From: Rhodospirillaceae bacterium
Lineage (GTDB): Bacteria > Pseudomonadota > Alphaproteobacteria > UBA828
Direction: 5' to 3'
DNA length: 10,962 nt
Assembly (NCBI GenBank): GCA_028819955.1
Contig: JAPPKP010000391.1
Coordinates: 1-10,962 of the forward strand
A model generated the notes under the pieces. That model was not told where the DNA came from. It searched no databases and saw nothing but the letters and a program-made list of their open reading frames with translations. Of the stretch, positions 6,046 through 10,962 are shown piece after piece. A program made the position numbers and the translations under genes. Within the stretch, counting starts at the first letter, position 1. The number at the start of each line of letters is the position of its first letter.

Positions 6046-6680
6046 TGATCAACGGGCCGGAGGGCCGTCTCCAGGCGCGCTACAACCAGGCCGAGGACCC
6101 CCGCGCGCCCATCGCGCTGATGCTGCACCCGCACCCGCAGCACGGCGGCACGATGAACAACAAGATCGTCCACGCGCTCTACCACGCTTTCCTCCGGCGG
6201 TCGTTCTCGGTCATCCGCTTCAACTTTCGCGGCGTCGGCCGCTCCCAGGGGCAGTACGACCACGGGCAGGGCGAGCTGAGCGACGCCGCCTCGGTTCTCG
6301 ACTGGCTGCAGATACAGAATCCCGGTGCCGACCGCTGCTGGATCGCCGGCTTCTCTTTCGGCGCCTGGATCGCCATGCAGCTCCTGATGCGCCGGCCGGA
6401 GATCGAAGGATTCGTCGCCGTCTCGCCGCCGGCCAACAAGTTCGACTTCACCTTCCTCGCGCCGTGCCCGTCGTCGGGCCTGATCGTCCACGGCGGGGCC
6501 GACGATCTGGTGCCCGAGCCCGAGGTTGCGGAGCTCGCGAAGAAGCTGCAGAGCCAGCGCCAGATCGAGATCGACTACGACGTGATCGAGAGCGCCGGTC
6601 ACTTCTACGAGCGCGAGCTCGACGCCCTGTCGGAGATCGTCGACCACTACATCGCCCGCCGTCTCGACGAACGCGGGTGA
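6033..6680 (+). CDS. Alpha/beta hydrolase, conserved alphaproteobacterial type
   Basis: A 215-residue cytoplasmic alpha/beta hydrolase without a signal peptide. It shows HPHPQHGGTMNNK at 32-44 (oxyanion-hole region), RFNFRGVGRSQG at 62-73, nucleophile S108 in GFSFGAW, an acid at D157 or D158 in HGGADDLVPEPE, and H190 in SAGHFYERELD, so the Ser-Asp-His triad looks complete. The substrate is unknown; relatives are annotated only as serine hydrolases. The start MPEVMINGPEGR matches the start I recall from relatives (MPEV..GPEGR). It is transcribed divergently from cysE, and a TATATC at 5928-5933 facing this gene could be its -10, so both may share the operator at 5906-5930. Its last 34 bases overlap the 3' end of anmK on the other strand. 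Confidence 0.88.
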   Translation: MPEVMINGPEGRLQARYNQAEDPRAPIALMLHPHPQHGGTMNNKIVHALYHAFLRRSFSVIRFNFRGVGRSQGQYDHGQGELSDAASVLDWLQIQNPGADRCWIAGFSFGAWIAMQLLMRRPEIEGFVAVSPPANKFDFTFLAPCPSSGLIVHGGADDLVPEPEVAELAKKLQSQRQIEIDYDVIESAGHFYERELDALSEIVDHYIARRLDERG

Positions 6681-7765
6681 AAGACCCCGCCGCTCACGGG
6701 GCGGGGAACGCCCGTGGTGCGTGGCAGGCTGAGCGCGAGCCCGCGCCGGCTGCGGACGGCGAGATAACCGAAGGCCTGCGCCTCCAGCGCATCGCCCTGC
6801 CAGCCGACGCGCTCCACCGCGTCGCACGGCACGCCGAGGCGTTCGGCGAGTGCCGCCATGAGCGCCGGGTTGTGCCGCCCGCCGCCGCTCACCAGCCAGC
6901 GCAGAGGCGCCACGGGCATGTGCGCGAGCGCGCGGCGCACGGCCTCCGCCGTAAACGCGACCAGGGTCGCTGCGCCGTCGCCCGCCGATAGTCCGCTCAC
7001 GGGCGCCGGGTCGAATGCGTTGCGATCCAACGACTTGGGAGGCAACGCGTCGAAATAGGGGTGCGCCAGCAAGGTGTCCAGCGCGCCGTAGTCGACCCTG
7101 CCCGAGCGTGCCAGCCGGCCGTCGCGGTCGAGCGCCGCGCCGGTCTTCCGCCGCACCCAGTCGTCGATCAGCGCGCAGCCGGGGCCGGTGTCGAAGGCCA
7201 TCAGGTCCTCGTCCACCGGCCCGCCGATCCAGGTGACGTTGGCGACACCGCCGAGGTTGAGCACGGCGAGCGGCGCGGCGAGCCCGCTCCGCCGGGCGAG
7301 CGCCGCATGGAACAGAGGCACGAGCGGCGCCCCCTGCCCTCCTGCAGCCACGTCGTTGCTGCGAAAATCGTTCACCACGTCGATTCCGAGCCGGCGGGCC
7401 AATGCGGCACCGTCGCCGATCTGGTCGGTGAACCCCGCATCGGGGTCATGGCGCACCGTGTGGCCGTGGAAGCCCGCGACAGCGACCTCGTCCCGGTGCA
7501 CGCCGGCCTCGGCCAGCAGCGCCTCGGCGGCATCCGCGTGGAACGCGGTCAGCGCGCGCTCCGCGTCCTCGCGTCCGTCCCTCCCCTCGATCACCGCCCG
7601 GAGCCGCGTGCGCAGATCGTCCGGATAGGGGGTGGTGAGCCACGGGCCGAAGCCCGAGACGGTGACGCCGTCGGTCTCGATCAGCGCCACATCGACACCG
7701 TCGAGCGAGGTGCCGCTCATCATGCCGAGCGCCCGGACGGGCCCCTCCGGCAGCGCGCCGCTCAT
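6647..7765 (-). CDS. anmK: Anhydro-N-acetylmuramic acid kinase AnmK
   Basis: Opens the anhydro ring of 1,6-anhydro-MurNAc and phosphorylates it to MurNAc-6-phosphate during cell-wall recycling in the cytoplasm. The protein has the sugar-kinase fold motifs: GMMSGTSLDGVD at 14-25, GFHGHTVRHDP near 98-108, NDFRSNDVAAGGQGAP at 132-147, NLGGVANVTWIG at 170-181, AFDTGPGCALIDDW at 190-203 with likely catalytic D192, VSGGGRHNP, EAQAFGYLAVRS, and the terminal TTGVPRPVSGG. The residue after FDTGPG is Cys, where Asn is usual. The start at 7765 gives 372 residues, like E. coli AnmK (369). An ATG at 7822 adds 19 residues and has GAGG nine bases upstream, so it remains possible. The 3' end overlaps the hydrolase by 34 bases tail to tail. 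Confidence 0.94.
   Translation of the reverse strand: MSGALPEGPVRALGMMSGTSLDGVDVALIETDGVTVSGFGPWLTTPYPDDLRTRLRAVIEGRDGREDAERALTAFHADAAEALLAEAGVHRDEVAVAGFHGHTVRHDPDAGFTDQIGDGAALARRLGIDVVNDFRSNDVAAGGQGAPLVPLFHAALARRSGLAAPLAVLNLGGVANVTWIGGPVDEDLMAFDTGPGCALIDDWVRRKTGAALDRDGRLARSGRVDYGALDTLLAHPYFDALPPKSLDRNAFDPAPVSGLSAGDGAATLVAFTAEAVRRALAHMPVAPLRWLVSGGGRHNPALMAALAERLGVPCDAVERVGWQGDALEAQAFGYLAVRSRRGLALSLPRTTGVPRPVSGGVFHPRSSRRRAM
6685..6706 (+). terminator. Hairpin after the hydrolase stop, inside anmK
   Basis: CCCCGCC (6685-6691) pairs with GGCGGGG (6700-6706) around an 8-base loop, beginning four bases after the hydrolase TGA. No T-run follows. The bases also encode the conserved VPRPVSGG tail of anmK on the other strand, so the symmetry may reflect coding constraint. 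At best it is a weak terminator or mRNA 3'-end stabiliser. Confidence 0.3.
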
Positions 7766-7887
7766 CGACGCCACACGGACGGACGGGCGCCGCGTTGTCC
7801 GCACGCAGGCCGTGTGATACATGACCGCGCGCCTCGGCGCCCTGCGCGGGCCGTCGGGCGGAACGGCAGCCAGCGGGTCGAGCGACT

Positions 7888-9135
7888 GTGTTCTCCTCCG
7901 ATTTCATGCGCGTGCTGTCGGAGCGCGGCTACATCCACCAATGCACCGACGACGCGGCGCTCGACGCGCTCACCGCGCAGGAGCGCGTCACCGCCTACAT
8001 CGGCTTCGACTGCACCGCCGACAGCCTGCACGTGGGCAGCCTGGTGCAGATCATGATGCTGCGCTGGCTGCAGAAGACGGGTCATCGGCCCATCGTGCTC
8101 CTCGGCGGCGGCACCACCAAGATCGGCGATCCGAGCGGGCGCGACGAATCCCGGTCGCTGCTCACCGAAGAGGCCATCGTCGCCAACAAGAATGGTATTC
8201 GGCGCTCGTTCGACCGCTTCCTCTCCTTCGGCGACGGCCCCACCGACGCGTTGCTGGTCGACAATGCCGACTGGCTCGACGCGCTCGGCTACATCCCGCT
8301 CCTTCGCGACATCGGCGCCCACTTCTCGATCAACCGGATGCTCACCTTCGACAGCGTGCGGCTCCGTCTCGACCGCGAGCAGCCGCTGAGCTTCCTGGAG
8401 TTCAACTACATGATCCTCCAGGCCTACGACTTTCTGGAGCTGTCGCGTCGCGTCGACTGCCGCCTGCAGATGGGCGGCTCGGACCAGTGGGGCAACATCG
8501 TCAACGGCGTGGAGCTTGCGCGGCGCATCGACGGGCGCCAGCTCTACGGGCTCACCACGCCGCTTATCACGCTGGCCTCCGGCGCGAAGATGGGCAAGAC
8601 CGCCCAGGGCGCCATCTGGCTCAACGCCGACCGGCTCTCGGCCTACGACTACTGGCAGTATTGGCGCAACACCGACGACGCCGACGTCGGCCGCTTCATG
8701 CGGCTCTTCACCGAGCTTCCGCTCGACGAGATCGCGCACCACGAAGCGCTGGAAGGCGCCGAGCTGAACGGGTCCAAGAAGCTGCTGGCGAACCAGGCGA
8801 CCGCCCTCTGCCACGGCCCCGAAGCCGCCGCCAACGCCGCCGAGACCGCGCGGCGGACCTTCGAGGAAGGCGCAGCCGGTGCGGATCTCCCGGTCATCGA
8901 CGCTGCGCGGAGCGAGCTCGAGGCCGGAATCCCCGCGATCGTGCTGTTTCAGAAGGCGGGGCTCTGCGAATCGGGCGGGGCGGCGCGGCGGCTCATCCGG
9001 GGCGGCGGCGCCCGCATCAACGGCACGGCGATCGAGTCGGAAACCCGCACCGTCGGCCCCGGCGACATCGGCGCCGACGGGCATATCAAGCTCTCGGCCG
9101 GCAAGAAGCGCCACGCCCTGATCCGCCCGGCTTGA
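7888..9135 (+). CDS. tyrS: Tyrosyl-tRNA synthetase
   Basis: Class I aminoacyl-tRNA synthetase that charges tRNA-Tyr. The 415-residue protein has the HIGH-type motif HVGS at 48-51 after [11 protein letters not shown], the [12 protein letters not shown] segment, the tyrosine-site motif [14 protein letters not shown], and a KMSKS-type loop as KMGKT at 234-238, the form of the TyrRS-TyrZ-like clade common in Alphaproteobacteria. An S4 RNA-binding domain ([19 protein letters not shown]) closes the protein. Length is normal (E. coli TyrS is 424). The start is a GTG at 7888: the next ATG (7906) would remove SSDF, a segment I recall as conserved, and has no ribosome site. It is divergent from anmK, which suggests the usual alphaproteobacterial anmK/tyrS neighbourhood, and convergent with the NDUFA12-like gene after a 25-base gap. 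Confidence 0.96.
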   Translation: MFSSDFMRVLSERGYIHQCTDDAALDALTAQERVTAYIGFDCTADSLHVGSLVQIMMLRWLQKTGHRPIVLLGGGTTKIGDPSGRDESRSLLTEEAIVANKNGIRRSFDRFLSFGDGPTDALLVDNADWLDALGYIPLLRDIGAHFSINRMLTFDSVRLRLDREQPLSFLEFNYMILQAYDFLELSRRVDCRLQMGGSDQWGNIVNGVELARRIDGRQLYGLTTPLITLASGAKMGKTAQGAIWLNADRLSAYDYWQYWRNTDDADVGRFMRLFTELPLDEIAHHEALEGAELNGSKKLLANQATALCHGPEAAANAAETARRTFEEGAAGADLPVIDAARSELEAGIPAIVLFQKAGLCESGGAARRLIRGGGARINGTAIESETRTVGPGDIGADGHIKLSAGKKRHALIRPA

Positions 9136-9160
9136 GCGACCAGCCGCCAGCGCGTCTCTC

Positions 9161-9544
9161 TCAGCCGTTGGCCGGCCCCTCGTCCGGCTGCCAGGGCTCG
9201 TAGTCGCCGGTCGCGCGGTCGCGCTGGCCGCGGCCCAGGATGTGACCCGGCGGCCGGTAGGCGGCGGCGGTGCCGGTGAGATTGGGCTGGTGCGGCTTCT
9301 CCCACGGCTGCGACCGGAGCGGCGCCTCCGTCGGCGGCTCGCCGGTGCTGTGGTGCAGCCAGCGGTGCCACTCTGGCGGCACGCGGGACGCCTCCACCTC
9401 GCCCTCGTAGACGACCCAGCGCCGCTCGCGCTGGCCCGGCCCGGAGCGCCCCCACCGCTCGCGATAGTAGCGGTTGCCGGCGTCGTCCTCGCCCACCAGC
9501 GCGCCGCAGAGCAGGGTGTAGAGCCGTGTGCCGATCGTCGCCAT
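9161..9544 (-). CDS. NDUFA12/B17.2-like complex I accessory subunit
   Basis: A 127-residue protein of the NDUFA12 (B17.2) family, a peripheral accessory subunit of proton-pumping NADH:ubiquinone oxidoreductase on the cytoplasmic/matrix side. The diagnostic core is intact: GNRYYRERW at 23-31, RRWVVYEGEVEASRVPPEW at about 41-59, HRWLHHSTGEPPTE, and PWEKPHQPNLTGTAAAYRPPGH. No transmembrane segment or signal peptide is seen. Alphaproteobacterial complex I typically contains this subunit but encodes it away from the nuo operon, as here. The ATG at 9544 has GGCGGGAGCG directly before it. It runs tail to tail with tyrS and head to head with the Spy-like gene, 191 bases away. Confidence 0.93.
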   Translation of the reverse strand: MATIGTRLYTLLCGALVGEDDAGNRYYRERWGRSGPGQRERRWVVYEGEVEASRVPPEWHRWLHHSTGEPPTEAPLRSQPWEKPHQPNLTGTAAAYRPPGHILGRGQRDRATGDYEPWQPDEGPANG

Positions 9545-9641
9545 CGCTCCCGCCGGTGCTCCCGCACCCGTTGCAGCCCGACGACGACGCTTATGCCACG
9601 GGCGGCCGCCAGCCGTCCAGAGACCGTGCTCGCAGTCCGAC

Positions 9642-9656
9642 TTTACAATTCTTTAC
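9642..9656. promoter_or_regulatory. CpxR-like direct repeat before the Spy/CpxP-like gene
   Basis: TTTAC-AATTC-TTTAC reads GTAAA-N5-GTAAA on the minus strand, an exact match to the enterobacterial CpxR box (two GTAAA words 5 bases apart, 10-bp period). It lies in the 191-base divergent region, ends 79 bases before the ATG of a Spy/CpxP-family gene, and stands out as AT-rich in GC-rich surroundings. OmpR-family regulators generally bind such 10-bp-spaced direct repeats, so the regulator could be another family member. Confidence 0.45.
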
Positions 9657-9735
9657 CTGCCGGCAAACCACGCGAAACCGCGCGTCCCCAACTTGAGCCG
9701 TGTCCGACAACCCTTCGCATGAGAGAGACAGAGAC

Positions 9736-10254
9736 ATGACCGACGACAACAAGACAGAGACCACCTCCGACCGCAGCACTCGGCGCAAGAGGCGCCCGCG
9801 CTGGATCCTGATGAGTATCGCCGGTGCCCTCGTCCTGGTCATCGGCGGCATGACCTGGAGCGCGGTGGCGTACTCCAATCGGTCCTGGGACGGAGAGAAG
9901 ATGGAGCGCTTCGTCGAATGGAAGGTCGAGGACATGCTCGACGAGATCGACGCCACGGACGACCAGCGCGAGAAGGTGCACGCCATCGCGGCCGCCACCC
10001 TGGCCGACATGGAGGAGTTCCGCGATTTTGGGCGCGAGGGCCGGCAGGCGCTGATCGAGGCGCTGACTCAAGAGACGGTCGACCGCGAGGCGCTCGAAAT
10101 CCTGCGTCAGAACAAGCTCGCCGCGGCCGATCGCGCCAGCCAGCGCCTGCTCACGGCGCTCGCCGACACGGCCGAGGTGCTAACGCCCGCACAGCGCCAG
10201 GAACTCGCGGCAGAACTGGAATCCCACTGGCGGCACCATCACCGGCACGACTAG
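9736..10254 (+). CDS. Membrane-anchored Spy/CpxP-like periplasmic protein
   Basis: A 172-residue protein with a short, very basic cytoplasmic start (RRKRRPR at 16-22), one transmembrane helix (about 23-46, ILMSIAGALVLVIGGMTWSAVA) and a helical, charged periplasmic domain. Near the end is LTPAQRQEL (149-157), the LTxxQ-type motif of the Spy/CpxP/periplasmic metal-sensor families, and the protein finishes in a histidine-rich HWRHHHRHD, a plausible metal-binding tail. In those families such proteins act as envelope chaperones or as stress or metal sensors. Here the segment is not followed by a clear cleavage site, so it is probably an anchor. I chose the ATG at 9736, after a purine-rich GAGAGAGACAGAGAC; a GTG at 9700 would add 12 residues. 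No two-component genes are visible beside it. Function is inferred from fold type and motif only. Confidence 0.75.
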   Translation: MTDDNKTETTSDRSTRRKRRPRWILMSIAGALVLVIGGMTWSAVAYSNRSWDGEKMERFVEWKVEDMLDEIDATDDQREKVHAIAAATLADMEEFRDFGREGRQALIEALTQETVDREALEILRQNKLAAADRASQRLLTALADTAEVLTPAQRQELAAELESHWRHHHRHD

Positions 10255-10283
10255 GCCTCCCGCGAGCCGGTGCCCGCCCGGGT

Positions 10284-10320
10284 GGAGCCCCCTTGCGTCC
10301 TCCCTGCGTAAGGGGGTTCC
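10284..10320 (+). terminator. Strong hairpin after the Spy-like gene
   Basis: GGAGCCCCCTTGCG (10284-10297) pairs with CGTAAGGGGGTTCC (10307-10320), 14 pairs including two G-U, around a 9-base loop. It lies 29 bases after the stop and before the next promoter region, as expected for a terminator. No T-run follows, so it is not a textbook intrinsic terminator; it could stabilise the mRNA end. Confidence 0.55.
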
Positions 10321-10353
10321 GCCTGCCACTCTCCGAATAGACGGGATTGGGCG

Positions 10354-10359
10354 TATAAG
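10354..10359 (+). promoter_or_regulatory. Possible -10 of the acylase gene
   Basis: TATAAG lies 29 bases before the ATG of the penicillin-acylase-like gene, just after the hairpin. The hexamer 17 bases upstream (CTCCGA) is a poor -35, so the call rests on the -10 alone. Confidence 0.3.
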
Positions 10360-10388
10360 TGAGACAACATCGTCGCTTGGAGAACCGC

Positions 10389-10962
10389 ATGGCTTCCTTC
10401 CTCTCCCCTCTCGCCGTCTGGCTCGCCCTCGGGGCTGCGGCCGTCGCGCTGTCGGCGTGCGCGCTGCTCACGCCGTTGCCGAAGCAGAAGGACGTCACAG
10501 AGCGTCTGGCGGCGTTTCCCACCGCCGGCCTGCCGCTCGACGCACCCGTGACGATCCACTGGAGCGAGCAGCAGATTCCGTTCATCGAAGCGGAGAGCGA
10601 CGGCGACGCAGCGTTCGCGCTCGGCCTCGTGCACGCCCACTTGCGGCTCGGCCAGATGGCGACCATGCGCATGATCGCGCGCGGACGCGTGTCGGAGATG
10701 ATCGGCCCGATGGGTGTCGACATCGACCATGGTTTGCGCACCCTCGCCTACGGCCGCGCGGCGGCAGAGATCGAGCGCGGCATGGATGCGGACACCCGGA
10801 TGTGGGTTCAGCGCTTCGTGGACGGCGTCAACCACTACCAGGACACCGCCGCCGAGCTGCCCCACGACTTCGACGTTCTCGGCCTGGAGCCCGAGCCCTG
10901 GACGGTCGAGGACGTGTTCGCCATGGGACGCCTCGCCGGCACGGACGTGAACTGGCTGGTCT
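10389..10962 (+). CDS. Penicillin acylase family lipoprotein, 5' part only
   Basis: The first 191 residues of a peptidase S45 (penicillin amidase) family protein, which runs past the window end. These are N-terminal nucleophile hydrolases that autocleave into alpha and beta chains and hydrolyse amides such as beta-lactam side chains or acyl-homoserine lactones. The start, MASFLSPLAVWLALGAAA, leads to a lipobox LSAC with C24, so it is probably an exported lipoprotein; the n-region lacks a Lys or Arg, which is unusual. The alpha-chain signature follows: VTIHWSEQQIPFIEAES, then ALGLVHAHLRLGQMATMRM, then ARGRVSEMIG. The catalytic serine at the start of the beta chain lies outside the window, so activity and substrate cannot be judged. 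The ATG has TTGGAG eight bases upstream, a good ribosome site. Confidence 0.9.
   Translation, partial: MASFLSPLAVWLALGAAAVALSACALLTPLPKQKDVTERLAAFPTAGLPLDAPVTIHWSEQQIPFIEAESDGDAAFALGLVHAHLRLGQMATMRMIARGRVSEMIGPMGVDIDHGLRTLAYGRAAAEIERGMDADTRMWVQRFVDGVNHYQDTAAELPHDFDVLGLEPEPWTVEDVFAMGRLAGTDVNWLV

Noticed and set aside
7766..7887. Promoter TTGTCC-N17-TACATG for tyrS
   Set aside because: The -10 matches the consensus at only three positions; too weak to annotate.
9157..9162. Terminator between tyrS and the NDUFA12-like gene
   Set aside because: The 25-base convergent gap shows no stem or T-run.

Overview
This is GC-rich chromosomal DNA from an alphaproteobacterium. The best lineage marker is a small complex I accessory protein of the NDUFA12/B17.2 family (9161-9544), which is known from mitochondria and Alphaproteobacteria. 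The cysE, iscR, ferredoxin and alpha/beta-hydrolase proteins are also of alphaproteobacterial type. I cannot name the genus. Nearly every gene belongs to a known family. I see no tRNA, rRNA, CRISPR array, transposase or phage gene.

Layout. 1-1943 (minus): mnmA, then the start of rnd (RNase D, cut by the window edge). 1944-2355: a 412-base gap holding a striking array of 17 short GGGAT units next to a possible leaderless mnmA promoter. 2356-5825 (minus): a compact five-gene run, cysE > iscR > iscS > ferredoxin > tenA. Its promoter region (5826-6032) holds a good sigma70-like promoter, an IscR-like palindrome over the -35, and a nested hairpin leader. 6033-6680 (plus): a divergent alpha/beta hydrolase. 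6647-7765 (minus): anmK, overlapping the hydrolase tail to tail. 7888-9135 (plus): tyrS. 9161-9544 (minus): the NDUFA12-like gene. 9736-10254 (plus): a membrane-anchored Spy/CpxP-like protein with a CpxR-type direct repeat upstream. 10389 to the end (plus): the start of a penicillin-acylase-family lipoprotein.

How the genes fit together. The central theme is sulfur and Fe-S supply. CysE makes O-acetylserine for cysteine synthesis, the IscS-type desulfurase takes sulfur from cysteine, the [2Fe-2S] ferredoxin can supply electrons for cluster assembly, and IscR senses cluster status. MnmA uses desulfurase-derived sulfur for tRNA 2-thiouridine, and TenA salvages the pyrimidine of thiamine, a sulfur-containing cofactor. 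No IscU, IscA, HscAB or SufBCD gene is in the cluster, so the scaffold must lie elsewhere. The remaining genes are cell-wall recycling (anmK), translation (tyrS), respiration (NDUFA12-like) and envelope functions (Spy-like, acylase).

I find no wholly new multi-gene system. The observations most worth testing are regulatory: the IscR-like operator and structured leader before cysE, the GGGAT array before mnmA, and the CpxR-like box before the Spy-like gene.
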